64,000 nt of DNA from Duganella lactea (GCF_009857505.1 NZ_WWCP01000002.1:186001-250000), one strand, 5' to 3'. Shown: positions 42,864-53,811, counted from the stretch's first letter. Made by a program: numbers and translations. Notes: generated from the letters alone by a model not told the origin.

Positions 42864-45119
42864 CTAGCGCCAGCCGCGAATCACGTCGAACACCTGCTGC
42901 GGCGTGATCGCCAGCATGCAGCCGCACTGGGCCGGATCGGCGCAGTTGCCGCAGCCTTGCGGCCGCACCAGATTGGTGGCGCGCTCGCCCAGCGCGGCCC
43001 AGCGCGCCGGATCGATCGGCTTGAGCGGCGGGAACAGGCCAACCACCGGACGGCCCAGCGCGGCGGCCAAATGCAGCGGGCCGGTGCCGCTGGCGACCAG
43101 GCCGTCGCAACCGCCGATCAGCGCGGTGAAGGCCGCCAGATCGAGCTTGCCGCACAGGTTTTCCACGTTCGGCAAGGCCAGCAGTTCTGGCGCCTGCTCG
43201 GCCAGCAACTGCCCTTCCGACGGACTGCCGGTGACCAGCACGCGCACGCCCGGATCGTCGGCCAGCATGCGTGCCAGTTCGGTGTAGTGGGCCAGCGGCC
43301 ATTCGCGGCCATTGCCGTTGGACTTGGGATGCAGGATCAGTTTGAATTGCGGGCCGGCCAGCACGGCGTCGGCGGCCGGATGGCGTGGCGTGTTCAGGCC
43401 ATACAGCTTCCAGATCTCGCCCAGCGGCGGCTCGTAGTCCACGCCCAGCGGCAGCAGCAGCTTGAAGCTCAGTTGCGCCTCGTGCAGACGCTTCAACGGA
43501 CTGCTGAAATTGACCAGGCGATTACAGGTGAGCCAGTGGTACAGGCGGCGCGCGCTGCCGACCCGGCGGCCGATGCCGGCGCGGCGCGCGGCGTAAGCCA
43601 GTTCGCGCCGCGGGAAGGCGAACAACACGGTGTCGCAACCGGTCTGACGCAGGCTGGCCGCCACGTCCTTGCCCAGCTCCTCGACCGTCAGCACCCGGTC
43701 CACATGGCGGCACTGCGCCACCACGGCCGCCGCGTACAGCCGGCACAGGAACACAATTTCCGCCTGCGGATACAGTTGCTTCAGATAGCCGGCCAGCGGC
43801 AGCGTCAGCACCACGTCACCGATGTTGTCGGTGCGGGTGATGAGGATGCGGCGTGGCGTCGGCGCGCGGTGGCGCACCGCCAGGCACAGGCCGATCAGGC
43901 TGCACACCATCATCACGTAAAACACCTTCGGCATCATCAGCCAGAACATCGCCTCGGTCAGGCCAAAGCCGATGAAGGCGGTCACCAGCACCAGCCCGGC
44001 CAGCGCCAGGCTGTGCTGGCCCTGATCCGGGCGCCGCAGTTCGCTGGTGAAGTAGCGCAGCGGCGCCAGATACATCATCAGCAGCAGCGAGGCGTCCAGC
44101 AGGCCGCCGGTGGCCAGGCAATGCAGCAGGTCATTTTGGGCGCTGCTGAAGGTCAGCGCCGGCGACGGTTGCAGGCGGCCGGCGGCGGCCAGCGCGTGCA
44201 GCGCGGCGTCAAAATTGTCACGCCCGACACCCAGCCATGGATGCTCGACGAACATCATCCACGCGGCGCGCCACAACTCCAGCCGGATCGAGACCGAGGT
44301 GCTGGCGATGCCGCCGTTGAGGTAAGCCTGCATGTCGCTGTACACCAGTTCAGCATGCCGCGCCACGCCGGTGGCGGGGATCACGCAGGCGAGGACCATC
44401 GTCGCCAGCACCAGCGCCAGGATGGTATAGATGCGGCGGCCATACAGACGACGGCCATAGGTCAGCAACGGCACCAGCACCAGCGGCAACGGCAGCGCCA
44501 GCCAGCTGCCGCGCGCGCCGGACAGCACCGAAGCCAGCAAGCCCGACACCAACGCCGCCACCGGCAGCCATTTCAGCTTGTCCAGCCGATGGTCGCGGAA
44601 CACCGCCAGGCCGCAAGCGGCCATCAGGCCCGAGGCCAACGCCAGGTCGCCGAAGGTGATTTCGTGATGGGTGAAGCCGACCGCGCGCGTCATTTCGCCA
44701 CTGAACACCTGCCAGCTGGCCACCGCCGCCGACACCATCGTGGTGATGCACAGGCCCAGCCAGAAGTAGCGGATGCGCGGCCGCAGAAAGTACATGACGC
44801 CGATGCAGCTGAGGCCGAGCAACAGCCGCGCCGGTCCGTCCAGCGTGCGCAGCGGCTGATGATCCAGCACCAGCCGCAGCAGCGAAATCAGGAAGTAGAG
44901 GAAAAACGCCAGCGTCACTTCGCGCAGCTCGCCCCATTGTTGCAGATGGGCGCGCACCACGGCGGGCAGATAGCGCAGGAACACCAGCAGGATGAGGCAC
45001 TGCACCAGTCCCAACCCACTCTTGCTGGTCAGCGCCAGCGCGGGTAAGGCAAACAGCAAAATCGAGGACAGGGGACTGCCGCGCTCGGGAACGAGCGCGG
45101 AGGAGCTGGCATTAGTCAT
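42864..45119 (-). CDS. Fusion of an O-antigen-ligase-like (Wzy_C) membrane protein and a GT9 glycosyltransferase
   Basis: A 751-residue protein in two parts. Residues 1 to about 415 are polytopic, with a Wzy_C/WaaL-type periplasmic loop (LWRAAWMMFVEHPWLGVG, then SAQNDLLHCLATGGLLDA). Residues about 422-751 form a complete family-9 glycosyltransferase (RRILITRTDNIGDVVLTLPL; ILHPKSNGNGREWPL; GGCDGLVASGTGPLHLAAAL), ending in a Cys-rich GCGNCADPAQCGC. GT9 enzymes are ADP-heptose:LPS transferases. Joining a ligase and a heptosyltransferase in one chain is unusual. The ATG at 45119 is preferred to a TTG two codons upstream. Confidence 0.88.
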   Translation of the reverse strand: MTNASSSALVPERGSPLSSILLFALPALALTSKSGLGLVQCLILLVFLRYLPAVVRAHLQQWGELREVTLAFFLYFLISLLRLVLDHQPLRTLDGPARLLLGLSCIGVMYFLRPRIRYFWLGLCITTMVSAAVASWQVFSGEMTRAVGFTHHEITFGDLALASGLMAACGLAVFRDHRLDKLKWLPVAALVSGLLASVLSGARGSWLALPLPLVLVPLLTYGRRLYGRRIYTILALVLATMVLACVIPATGVARHAELVYSDMQAYLNGGIASTSVSIRLELWRAAWMMFVEHPWLGVGRDNFDAALHALAAAGRLQPSPALTFSSAQNDLLHCLATGGLLDASLLLMMYLAPLRYFTSELRRPDQGQHSLALAGLVLVTAFIGFGLTEAMFWLMMPKVFYVMMVCSLIGLCLAVRHRAPTPRRILITRTDNIGDVVLTLPLAGYLKQLYPQAEIVFLCRLYAAAVVAQCRHVDRVLTVEELGKDVAASLRQTGCDTVLFAFPRRELAYAARRAGIGRRVGSARRLYHWLTCNRLVNFSSPLKRLHEAQLSFKLLLPLGVDYEPPLGEIWKLYGLNTPRHPAADAVLAGPQFKLILHPKSNGNGREWPLAHYTELARMLADDPGVRVLVTGSPSEGQLLAEQAPELLALPNVENLCGKLDLAAFTALIGGCDGLVASGTGPLHLAAALGRPVVGLFPPLKPIDPARWAALGERATNLVRPQGCGNCADPAQCGCMLAITPQQVFDVIRGWR

Positions 45120-45213
45120 TGGCAAGTCGGCGGAAAAAAGTAAGCCCGGGGCGGTTTACTTTTCATTATATAGCAGAGGCAACATTGTGCGCATCCGCCC
45201 TCCACCGCCGAAA

Positions 45214-46518
45214 CTATCCCGCCACAGTACTGGGCGTCGCCGCCTGGCGGCTGCTGTATTGGCGATACAGGTAAAGCGTCGCCATCAGGCTGCAGACGGC
45301 GGCGAAGGTCAGCCACCAGCCCGGCGAGGCCTTGTCGCCGGACTTGTCGATCAGCGTGGTGGCGATGGCCGGCGTGAAGCCGCCGAAGATCGCCGTCGCC
45401 AGACTATAGGCCAGCGAGAAGCCGGTGGTGCGCACCTCGACCGGCATGACTTCGGTCAGCGCCACGACCATCGCGCCGTTGAAGCTGGCGTACACGAACG
45501 ACAGCCACAGCTCGACCGTCAGCATACGGCCGAAGCTCGGCGCCTGCACCAGCCAGTGCAGCGCCGGGTAAGCGGTCAGCGCGGCCAGCAGCGCAAAGCA
45601 CAGCAGCAAGGGGCGACGGCCGATCCGGTCCGACAGCGAACCCATCACCGGCAACCAGAAGAAGTTCGACAGGCCGACACACAGCGTCACGATCAGGCTG
45701 TCGGTCGTGCTGAGCTTGAGCACCGCCTTGCCGAAGGTCGGCGTGTAGATGGTGATCAGGTAGAACGACACGGTGGTCAGCGCCACCAGCATGGTGCCGG
45801 CCAGCACCAGCCCCCAGTTGTTCAGCATCGAACGCAGAATGGTGCGCAGGTCGGGACGGTGCTTGCGGCGCTGGAATTCCTCGGTTTCCTGCAGCGTGCG
45901 GCGGATGACGAACAGGATCGGCACGATCATGCAGCCGATGAAGAACGGAATGCGCCAGCCCCACTCGCTCATCTGCGCCGGGCTGAAGTACTGATTCAGG
46001 CCGTAGCCCAGGCCGGCGGCGGCGATGATCGCCACCTGCTGGCTGGCCGACTGCCAGCTGACATAGAAGCCCTTGTTGCCGGGCGTGGCCATTTCCGACA
46101 GGTAGACCGACACGCCGCCGAGTTCGGCACCGGCGGAAAAGCCCTGCAGCAGGCGGCCGATCAGCACCAGCGCCGGCGCCAGCAGGCCGATGGTGGCGTA
46201 GCCGGGCACGCAGGCGATCAGGATGGTGCCCAGCGCCATCAGCCCGAGCGTGACGATCAGACCCCGGCGGCGGCCGACCCGGTCGACATAGGCGCCGAGG
46301 ATCACCGCGCCCAGCGGACGCATCAGGAAACCGGCGCCGAAAGTCATCAGCGTCATCATCAGCGAGGTGACCTCGTTATCGGAAGGGAAGAAGGTCTGCG
46401 AGATGGCGGTGGCGTAGAAACCGAACAGGAAGAAGTCGAACATCTCCATGAAATTGCCGCTGGTAACACGCAGCACCATGCCTGCGCGCGAGGGCGAGGC
46501 TTTAGAAATGGCAGTCAT
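45214..46518 (-). CDS. Citrate-proton symporter, MHS family (CitA/TcuC type)
   Basis: A 434-residue MFS protein very similar along its length to Salmonella Cit[76 protein letters not shown] and [17 protein letters not shown]. It should import citrate or tricarballylate with protons. The start at 46518 fits CitA; the frame continues upstream without homology. An orphan binding protein and a LysR regulator lie upstream on the same strand. Confidence 0.9.
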   Translation of the reverse strand: MTAISKASPSRAGMVLRVTSGNFMEMFDFFLFGFYATAISQTFFPSDNEVTSLMMTLMTFGAGFLMRPLGAVILGAYVDRVGRRRGLIVTLGLMALGTILIACVPGYATIGLLAPALVLIGRLLQGFSAGAELGGVSVYLSEMATPGNKGFYVSWQSASQQVAIIAAAGLGYGLNQYFSPAQMSEWGWRIPFFIGCMIVPILFVIRRTLQETEEFQRRKHRPDLRTILRSMLNNWGLVLAGTMLVALTTVSFYLITIYTPTFGKAVLKLSTTDSLIVTLCVGLSNFFWLPVMGSLSDRIGRRPLLLCFALLAALTAYPALHWLVQAPSFGRMLTVELWLSFVYASFNGAMVVALTEVMPVEVRTTGFSLAYSLATAIFGGFTPAIATTLIDKSGDKASPGWWLTFAAVCSLMATLYLYRQYSSRQAATPSTVAG

Positions 46519-46566
46519 TTGAGTCTCTTTTCTGCCGCACGGCGGCGGCATTGGAATGGAAAAAAC

Positions 46567-47346
46567 TTATTGGCCGGGCAGCGGGTCCATGCCGCTGGCG
46601 ACCACCGCGGGCAGAGCCTGCGGCGAAGCGAGGAATTTAATCAGCTTGCGGCCGGCCTCCGGATGCTTGGCGGCGAACGGCACACCGGCGGCGAAGCGGG
46701 TCACGCTCTGCACCGCCTCCGGCAGACGCCCGACCAGTTGCACACCGGCCACCGGCTTCAGTTCGCTGACCTGCTGGAAGCCCAGCGCATAGCGGCCTTG
46801 CGCCACCAGTTGCCCGACCGGGGTTTTCTCCACCATATGCGCCTTCGGCTTGACGGCCGCCTCGATATCGAGCTTTTTCAGCAGTTCGCGCTCGATGTAG
46901 ACGCCGCTGGCGCTGTCGGAATAGGCGATCGACTCGGCCTGCAGCATGGCTTGCTTGAGCGCGTCGACGGTGGAGATGTCCGGCGCGTAGGCGCCGGCGC
47001 GCACCACCATGCCGATACGGGAATCGGCCAGGTCGGTGCGGCTGGCCGGATCGACCACGCCTTGTGCGATCAGCCGGTCCAGCGCGTAGCCGACCATGAT
47101 GACGACGTCGGCCGGCTCGCCGCGCGCCAGCCGGTTCGGGATCGATTGCGGCGACTCGCCCATCGACGGCCCCCAGGCGGTGCTGAGGGTGTCGCCACTG
47201 CTGCGTTCATACTCGGGCTGCAATGCCTTGTAGGCGGCTGAGAAGCCGCCCGAATTCATGACCTGTACTGGTTCGGCGTGGACGGCGGGAATGCTGAGTA
47301 CGCAGGCCAGCGACAGCCAGGATGCGCGATATGAAGGCACTTTCAT
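46567..47346 (-). CDS. Orphan periplasmic substrate-binding protein (ModA-like fold)
   Basis: A 259-residue secreted protein (signal LACVLSIPAVHAE) of the type-2 periplasmic binding superfamily, like ModA-type proteins: VQVMNSGGFSAAYKALQPEYE, LARGEPADVVIMVG, IAYSDSASGVYIERELLKKL, and a C-terminal LIKFLASPQALPAVVASGMDP. No ABC permease or ATPase accompanies it. Its position between LysR and the citrate symporter suggests that it binds a tricarboxylate, perhaps to sense or feed the symporter; that is inference. The ATG follows AGGAGAT. Confidence 0.8.
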   Translation of the reverse strand: MKVPSYRASWLSLACVLSIPAVHAEPVQVMNSGGFSAAYKALQPEYERSSGDTLSTAWGPSMGESPQSIPNRLARGEPADVVIMVGYALDRLIAQGVVDPASRTDLADSRIGMVVRAGAYAPDISTVDALKQAMLQAESIAYSDSASGVYIERELLKKLDIEAAVKPKAHMVEKTPVGQLVAQGRYALGFQQVSELKPVAGVQLVGRLPEAVQSVTRFAAGVPFAAKHPEAGRKLIKFLASPQALPAVVASGMDPLPGQ

Positions 47347-47461
47347 GGGGGGATCTCCTACTAATCAGATGTTCTTATATCCCCATTATCAGAAGTCGGT
47401 TTGATAAAGTAAAATGCAAAGATTCTTGCGATTGATGCGCCAAACACATCAATCATGTCCA

Positions 47462-48406
47462 TCAAACGCGCGCCAGCGCCGCCTTCAGCTCCTCGTACAA
47501 ATGCTGCGCGGCCGGCGCGAAAATGCGGCCGGTACGACGGATCACGCCCAGCGTGCGCACGATGCCGGGCGCCTTCAGCGGCACCGCCCGCAGCCTGGCC
47601 GCGTCCGGCATCGCCATCTGCGGCACCACCGCCACGCCCAGCCCGGCGGCCACCAGCTCGATCAGCGTCGACACATGGCGCACCTCGATGTACGACTGCG
47701 GCCGCCACTCGGACGGCGCCATCGCATCGTCGAGCACCTTGCGGTTGCCGCTCGACTTGGCCACCGTCATGTAGGGATAGCGGCCGATGTCCTCCCAGCT
47801 GACCGCGCGCTTGCCGGCCAGCGGATGCGACGGCGGACAGGCCAGCACGAACTGCTCGCGGATCACCGGCTCGAAATCGATGCCGGGCGCGCCGGCGCCC
47901 AGGAAGTTGATGCCGAAATCAGCGTCGCCACGCGCCACCATCGTCAGCACCTCGTGCGCGCCCTCGTCGGCCACGCGGATGCGGATGCCCGGCAAGGCGG
48001 CGTTGAAGCGCTGCAGGATGGGCGGCAGCACGTGGTGCGCCACCGACGGCACGCAGGCGATGGTCACCTGGCCGAAGTGGGTCAGCGAAATATCACTGAT
48101 CTTGTGCAGCGAGCGTTCCACATTCTCCAGAATCTCGACCGCCTTGAGGAAGAACTCGCGCCCGACCAGCGTCAGCGCCACGCGCCGCGTACTGCGCTCG
48201 AACAGTTGCACATTGAGCGCCTCTTCCAGCTTGGCGATGCGCCGCGACAGCGCCGGCTGCGACAAATGCAGCGCCTGCGCCGCCGCGCGGAAACCGCCCT
48301 TGTCGACCACCGCGACCATCGCTTGCAGATCGCTCAGGTCGAAGCGCAATTGATGCATGCGGCCACCCGGAACAGCGCCGGGCGCCGGTATGTTGGTTGT
48401 AGTCAT
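47462..48406 (-). CDS. LysR-type transcriptional regulator
   Basis: A 314-residue LysR regulator. The helix-turn-helix is FRAAAQALHLSQPALSRRIAKLE; the effector domain follows from about residue 105 (GQVTIACVPSVAHHVLPPIL). The start may be the ATG at 48406 or MHQLRFDL at 48358; no clear ribosome site decides. It lies upstream of the binding protein and citrate symporter on the same strand, and diverges from mqo, so either or both may be targets. Confidence 0.9.
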   Translation of the reverse strand: MTTTNIPAPGAVPGGRMHQLRFDLSDLQAMVAVVDKGGFRAAAQALHLSQPALSRRIAKLEEALNVQLFERSTRRVALTLVGREFFLKAVEILENVERSLHKISDISLTHFGQVTIACVPSVAHHVLPPILQRFNAALPGIRIRVADEGAHEVLTMVARGDADFGINFLGAGAPGIDFEPVIREQFVLACPPSHPLAGKRAVSWEDIGRYPYMTVAKSSGNRKVLDDAMAPSEWRPQSYIEVRHVSTLIELVAAGLGVAVVPQMAMPDAARLRAVPLKAPGIVRTLGVIRRTGRIFAPAAQHLYEELKAALARV

Positions 48407-48633
48407 GTCCGCAGTGTACCGTAAGGCGCCGCCCCGCCGCCGCCAGCGCTTGACCTACACAAAATTTCGGATATCCACAATAGTCTAAATCAAGTAATCT
48501 ACACTATGATCCCGCCGAGACAATTGCACCAAGGCAAATGTGTGCCGCCACCCCACGTGCATGAAGAGCAACATTGCCTGCCATTGAGCGCTGCGCCAGC
48601 ACCGCTATACTTTTCATTAAGAGGATAATTTTC

Positions 48634-50349
48634 ATGAGTCAACCAAACAACAATGCGTCCGTGGACGCCAAAGGCAAGCGCTTCTCCCGGCGCAAGTTCA
48701 TTGGCGCGGCAGTCGGCGCCGCGGCCGTATGGGGTGGCTACTCGGCGCTGTTCGGCGGCCAGTTCCGCGCCGACAAGGCCGACCGCAAGGTTGACGTGCT
48801 GCTGATCGGCGGCGGCATCATGAGCGCGACGCTGGGTGTCTACCTGGCCGAACTGGAACCGGGTTGGACCTTCGAGGTGTTCGAGCGTCTGGACAAGGTG
48901 GCCGAAGAAAGCTCCAACGGCTGGAACAACGCCGGCACCGGCCACTCGGCGCTCTGCGAACTGAACTACACGCCGATGGACGACCAGGGCAAAGTGCAGA
49001 TCAGCAAGGCGGTCGAGATCAACGAGAGTTTCCAGATTTCGCGCCAGTTCTGGTCGCACCAGGTGCGCAAGGGCGTGCTGGGCAATCCGCGCGACTTCAT
49101 CAATTCGACGCCGCACATGAACCTGGTGTTCGGCACGGAAAACCGCGAGTTCATCCGCAAGCGTGTCGAGGCGCTGAAGGCCTCGCCGCTGTTCGCCGGC
49201 ATGGAAATGAGCACCGACCCGGTCAAGATCAAGGAATGGATTCCGATCATGATGGAAGGCCGCAAGGCCGATGACGTGGTCACCGCCACGCGCTCGCCGC
49301 TGGGCACCGACGTCAACCTGGGCGCGATCACCCGCCAGTTCTACCAGCACCTCGGCGAACGCGCCGGCGTCAAGATTTCGACCGGCTATGAAGTGCGCTC
49401 GATCACCCGCAACGACGACGGCAGCTGGCGCGTGTCGGCGTTCGACATCAACGACAAATCCAAGATCCAGACGGTGGACGCGGGCCGCATCTTCATCGGC
49501 GCCGGCGGCGCGGCGCTGCCGCTGCTGCAGTTGTCGGGCATTCCCGAGGCGAAGCAGTATGGCGGCTTCCCGGTCGGCGGCGAATTCCTGGTCACCGAGA
49601 ATCCGGAAGTGACCTCGCGCCACCTGGCCAAGGTGTACGGCCTGGCCGATACCGGCTCGCCACCGATGTCGGTGCCGCACCTGGATACCCGCGTGCTGGA
49701 TGGCAAAACCGTGCTGCTGTTCGGCCCGTTCGCCACCTGGTCCAGCAAGTATCTGAAGAACGGTTCCTACTTCGATATCGCGAAGGCGACGACGCCGTCC
49801 AACATCATTCCGCAGCTGCAGGTCGGCATGCACGAATTCGCGCTGGTGAAATATCTGGCGCAACAGCTGGAACTGTCGAAGGAAGAGAAAATGGCGGCGC
49901 TGCGCCACTACATGCCCGAGGCCAAGGACGGCGACTGGCGCCTGTGGCAGGCCGGCCAGCGGGTGCAGATCATCAAGAACATCCCAGGCCAGGGCGGCGT
50001 GCTGAAGCTGGGCACCGAGGTCGTGGTGTCGGCGGACCGTTCGGTGTCGGCGCTGCTGGGCGCCTCGCCGGGCGGCTCGACCTCGCCGGCGATCATGCTG
50101 TCGCTACTGGAAAAAGTCTTCCCGGACCGCATCAAGACGTCCGCCTGGCAGGACAAGATCCGCGAGATCGTGCCGACCTACGGCAAAAAGCTCAATGAGC
50201 ATCCGGAGTTGCTGGCTAACGAATGGGCCACCACCGCCGAAACGCTGCAACTGACGATCGCCTCGCCAAGCCTGGACAACTTCGTGCCGGCTGGTGCCAC
50301 CACCGAGAAGCCAGGCGTGGTGAAAAAAGTACCTGATATGGCGTTGTAA
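48634..50349 (+). CDS. mqo: Malate:quinone oxidoreductase with Tat-like N-terminus
   Basis: A 571-residue FAD-dependent Mqo. The FAD motif is DVLLIGGGIMSATLGVYLAE, followed by EESSNGWNNAGTGHSALCELNYTP and, near the end, LLGASPGGSTSPAIML. It oxidises malate to oxaloacetate and reduces quinone at the inner membrane. The first 45 residues carry KRFSRRKFIGAAVGAAAVWG, a twin-arginine-like signal or anchor that the E. coli enzyme lacks. The ATG follows AAGAGGAT. Confidence 0.94.
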   Translation: MSQPNNNASVDAKGKRFSRRKFIGAAVGAAAVWGGYSALFGGQFRADKADRKVDVLLIGGGIMSATLGVYLAELEPGWTFEVFERLDKVAEESSNGWNNAGTGHSALCELNYTPMDDQGKVQISKAVEINESFQISRQFWSHQVRKGVLGNPRDFINSTPHMNLVFGTENREFIRKRVEALKASPLFAGMEMSTDPVKIKEWIPIMMEGRKADDVVTATRSPLGTDVNLGAITRQFYQHLGERAGVKISTGYEVRSITRNDDGSWRVSAFDINDKSKIQTVDAGRIFIGAGGAALPLLQLSGIPEAKQYGGFPVGGEFLVTENPEVTSRHLAKVYGLADTGSPPMSVPHLDTRVLDGKTVLLFGPFATWSSKYLKNGSYFDIAKATTPSNIIPQLQVGMHEFALVKYLAQQLELSKEEKMAALRHYMPEAKDGDWRLWQAGQRVQIIKNIPGQGGVLKLGTEVVVSADRSVSALLGASPGGSTSPAIMLSLLEKVFPDRIKTSAWQDKIREIVPTYGKKLNEHPELLANEWATTAETLQLTIASPSLDNFVPAGATTEKPGVVKKVPDMAL

Positions 50350-50352
50350 AAC

Positions 50353-51399
50353 TCAGGATTTGGCCGCCAGCGCCTGTTCGATCCAGCTATCGAACAGCGG
50401 CTGGTGGTATTTGATCCAGCCCGCCACATGGCGGGCGATGTCTTCCTGCGTATTCTCGCCATCGCGCATGCGCTCGTTTTGGGCGTTGATGTCGGCGATC
50501 GGCAAGCGCATCACCTCAAACAGCCGGACCGCCGCCGGATTCTTCTCCGCCCACGCGCGGTTGACCACAATGCGCGTCGTGCTCACCGCGAAACCATAGT
50601 CGCTGCCGTCGTCAAGCTTGGTGTTGGCGTGATCCGGCGTCGACGAGAACGGCACCTGCAGCCACACCACATCCTTGCCCGGCACCAGCACCCCGCTGAC
50701 CCAGTACGGCGTCCACGTGTAATACAGGATGGGCTCGCCGCGCTTGTAGCGGCCGATGGTGTCGGCCATCAGCGCCGCGTAGCTGCCCTGCACATGCTTG
50801 ACCGTCCCGCGCAGCTGGTAGGCATCCAGATGGTTTTCGATCATGGCCTCGCAGCCCCAGCCCGGATTGCAGCCGGTCAGGTCGGCCTTGCCGTCGCCGT
50901 CGTGATCGAACAGCTTGGCCAGGCCGGGATCGCGCAACTGCTCGATATTGCGGATGTTGTAGCGATCGGCCGTGGCCTTGTCGATCAGATAGCCTTGCGC
51001 GGCCGGACCGGCATACGCGCCAACGCGTATCAGCTTGGCGTCGCCGCCGGCGTGCTCGTAATAGTCCTTGTGCAGCGGGTCCCAGTGCACCGCGAGGAAG
51101 GTCGCGTCACCATTGGCGACGGCGATGTGCGCGGTCGGGTATTCGACTTCCTTGATCGGCTGCGGCTCATAGCCCAGCTTTTCCAGCGCGCGATCCACCA
51201 GCATGGTCTGGAAGGTTTCCTCGGCAAGCGAGCTTTGCAGCGCTTGCACCTTGACGCCCTTGCCGGGCAGCCCGGCCGCCGGCGTCTGCGCCATGGCGAG
51301 ACCGGTGGTCAGCGCCAGCACGGCCAGCGCCAGCGCGACGATCCAATGCCGCTTGCGTTGCGACTTGTACGTCGCCTTAAATTGTTTGATCCTATCCAT
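50353..51399 (-). CDS. proX: Glycine betaine/proline betaine ABC transporter, substrate-binding protein
   Basis: A 348-residue ProX homologue. An unusually long basic n-region ([18 protein letters not shown]) precedes the signal-peptide core ([17 protein letters not shown]). The mature protein has [51 protein letters not shown] and [21 protein letters not shown]; the Trp residues would form the aromatic cage for the quaternary ammonium. It converges on mqo, ending four bases from its stop. Confidence 0.94.
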   Translation of the reverse strand: MDRIKQFKATYKSQRKRHWIVALALAVLALTTGLAMAQTPAAGLPGKGVKVQALQSSLAEETFQTMLVDRALEKLGYEPQPIKEVEYPTAHIAVANGDATFLAVHWDPLHKDYYEHAGGDAKLIRVGAYAGPAAQGYLIDKATADRYNIRNIEQLRDPGLAKLFDHDGDGKADLTGCNPGWGCEAMIENHLDAYQLRGTVKHVQGSYAALMADTIGRYKRGEPILYYTWTPYWVSGVLVPGKDVVWLQVPFSSTPDHANTKLDDGSDYGFAVSTTRIVVNRAWAEKNPAAVRLFEVMRLPIADINAQNERMRDGENTQEDIARHVAGWIKYHQPLFDSWIEQALAAKS

Positions 51400-51414
51400 C
51401 GGGTTCCTTTCTTG

Positions 51415-52506
51415 TTATTGTGTGGTGAGAGGTTTGGCGGGGGCGGCGGTTTCACCGTGCGCCGCGCCACGGCGCACCAGCCGCAGCACGATACCCACCG
51501 GGCCGGTTTGATACCAATGGCGCACGCCGCGACGCGGCTGGCCCATCGCCTGCGTCAGACGGTCCAGCGTGATGGCCAGCAGCACGATGCCCAGGCCGCC
51601 GACGGTGGCCAGGCCCATGTCCAGACGGCCGATACCGCGCAGCACCATCTGGCCGAGACCGCCCACCGCGATCATCGAGGCGATCACCACCATCGACAGC
51701 GACAGCATCAGCGACTGGTTGATGCCGGCCATGATGGACGGCATGGCCAGCGGCAACTGCACGCGGCTCAGCAACTGCCACGGCGAGGCGCCATAGGCGC
51801 GCGCCGCCTCGATCAGATCAGGACGCACCTGACGGATGCCCAGGTTGGTCAGGCGCACCAGCGGCGGCAGCGCGAAGATGATGGTCACGATCACGCCCGG
51901 TGCGTTGCCGATACCAAACAGCATTACCACCGGCACCAGATACACAAAGGCGGGCGTGGTCTGCATGGCGTCCAGCAGCGGACGCAGGATGTTTTGCGCG
52001 CGGTCGCTGCTGGCCAGGAAGATCCCCAGCGGCAGGCCGATCAGCAGGCAGAAGGCAAGCGAAGTCAGCACCAGCGACAGCGTGACCATCGCCTCCGGCC
52101 ACACGCCCAGCGCCGACACGACCAGCAGCGCCGCCACGGTGCCGACGGCCAGCGCGCGGCTGGTGAACTGCCAGGCCAGCAGGCCGATGATGGCGATCAG
52201 CGTCATCGATGGCACCGCCATCAGCAAGTCGCCGACGCCGGTCAGCGTGGCGTCGATCGGCGCGCGCACGGTCTGGAAGAAGGGACGAAAATGCGCGACC
52301 ACCCAGCCCAGCCCCTGATTGATCCAGGATTCCAGCGGCAGGCCGCCATCCATGATGTGCTGCAGGCCGCTGGCGTGCTCGGGCGCCGCGGCAGGCTTGG
52401 CGGCGTCCAGCCACGAGGTGTCGCTTGGCGGCGTCGGCAGCCAGGGGTTGGTCTGGGCGACGGGTTCCGCCGTCGCTTCCGCTGTGGTTACGGCATTCGG
52501 ATTCAT
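51415..52506 (-). CDS. proW: Glycine betaine/proline betaine ABC transporter, permease
   Basis: A 363-residue ProW-type permease. An extended soluble N-terminus (to about residue 90) precedes the membrane helices, as in E. coli ProW; the EAA loop is [27 protein letters not shown] in two parts, and [14 protein letters not shown] opens the first helices. The start overlaps the proV stop (ATGA at 52503-52506) and proX follows after 15 bases. Confidence 0.94.
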   Translation of the reverse strand: MNPNAVTTAEATAEPVAQTNPWLPTPPSDTSWLDAAKPAAAPEHASGLQHIMDGGLPLESWINQGLGWVVAHFRPFFQTVRAPIDATLTGVGDLLMAVPSMTLIAIIGLLAWQFTSRALAVGTVAALLVVSALGVWPEAMVTLSLVLTSLAFCLLIGLPLGIFLASSDRAQNILRPLLDAMQTTPAFVYLVPVVMLFGIGNAPGVIVTIIFALPPLVRLTNLGIRQVRPDLIEAARAYGASPWQLLSRVQLPLAMPSIMAGINQSLMLSLSMVVIASMIAVGGLGQMVLRGIGRLDMGLATVGGLGIVLLAITLDRLTQAMGQPRRGVRHWYQTGPVGIVLRLVRRGAAHGETAAPAKPLTTQ

Positions 52507-53738
52507 GCGTGTCCTTTCTGTTTTTGTGGTTCAGCGATGGGCGGCGTATTCGGGTCGAGGAACTTCAGCAACGTGGTGCGGCTGATGGCGCCGTGGAAGC
52601 TGCCGTCGTTGGCCACTACCGGGACGGCGTAAGGCAATTGCGCCACCTGGCCGAGCAGGCCGGCGACCGGCGCGTCCACATTGATCGACCGCACCTCCGG
52701 CAGGAAGGCGTGCGCCAGTCCCAACGGACCGGTATGGCCGTCCAGCGCGCTGCGCAGCGAATCGGCCGACACCACGCCGAGGAACTTGCGTTTCGGATCA
52801 ACCACGTAACCGTAGCTGCGGTCCTGATCCTCCAGCATCGACAGTGCCGCCCGGGCGCCACGGGTCGGCGACTCCGACACCACGATCTGGCTCTTGCGGG
52901 CGATATCGCCGGCCTTGAACACCGCCGCCGCATCCACCCCGCGCACAAAGCTGCGGACGTAATCGTTGGCGGGCTTGCGCAGGATTTCTTCCGGCGTGCC
53001 CACTTGCACCACGTGACCATCTTTCATGATCGCGATGCGGTCGCCGATGCGCATGGCCTCGTCGAGGTCGTGCGAAATGAAGACGATGGTGCGGCGCTTG
53101 ATCTGCTGCAGGCGCAGGATTTCCGACTGCATTTCAGTGCGCATGATCGGATCGAGCGCGGAAAACGCCTCGTCCATCAGCAAGATCGACGGATCGCAGG
53201 CCAGCGCGCGCGCCAGGCCCACCCGCTGCTGCATGCCGCCGGACAGTTCATCGGGATAGCTGCCGGCGTAGGCGGCCAAGCCGACCTGCTCCAGCGCCTG
53301 GCGGGCCTGCTCGTGACGCTCGGCCTTCGACATGCCGGCCAGTTCCATGCCAAAGGCGGTGTTGTCGAGCACGGTCAGTTGCGGCAGCAGCGCGAACGAC
53401 TGGAACACCATGCTGATGTCCTTGCGGCGCAGCGCGCGCAGTTGCGCGTCGGGCAGCGTGTTGATGTCGTTGCCGTCGATCAGGATGCGGCCGTCGGTCG
53501 GCTCGATCAGCCGGTTCAACATGCGCACCAGCGTCGATTTACCCGAGCCGGACAGACCCATGATGACGAACACCTCGCCTGCATCAATGGTCAGGGTGGC
53601 GTCGAACACGCCGATGGTGCAGCCGGTCTTGGCCAGAATGTCTTGCTTGCTGGCGCCCTGGCGGACGAGCGCCAGCGCCTCTTCAGGCTGATCGCCGAAG
53701 ACTTTGAAGACATGGTCGATAATAATTTGTTTAGCCAC
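52503..53738 (-). CDS. proV: Glycine betaine/proline betaine ABC transporter, ATPase with CBS domains
   Basis: A 411-residue ProV homologue. Walker A is [10 protein letters not shown], signature LSGGMQQR, Walker [14 protein letters not shown]; the region after about residue 280 contains the CBS pair that senses ionic strength in OpuA-type transporters. The start codon is GTG at 53738, eight bases after GGAGAA. First gene of proVWX for uptake of osmoprotectant betaines. A long leader with stable hairpins precedes it. Confidence 0.94.
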   Translation of the reverse strand: MAKQIIIDHVFKVFGDQPEEALALVRQGASKQDILAKTGCTIGVFDATLTIDAGEVFVIMGLSGSGKSTLVRMLNRLIEPTDGRILIDGNDINTLPDAQLRALRRKDISMVFQSFALLPQLTVLDNTAFGMELAGMSKAERHEQARQALEQVGLAAYAGSYPDELSGGMQQRVGLARALACDPSILLMDEAFSALDPIMRTEMQSEILRLQQIKRRTIVFISHDLDEAMRIGDRIAIMKDGHVVQVGTPEEILRKPANDYVRSFVRGVDAAAVFKAGDIARKSQIVVSESPTRGARAALSMLEDQDRSYGYVVDPKRKFLGVVSADSLRSALDGHTGPLGLAHAFLPEVRSINVDAPVAGLLGQVAQLPYAVPVVANDGSFHGAISRTTLLKFLDPNTPPIAEPQKQKGHA

Positions 53739-53811
53739 GTTGTGGTTCTCCTTCGATTTGACGAATGGATTGAGACCCGGCCGGCCGCAGGCTGGCGATG
53801 GGAATCAGCGA

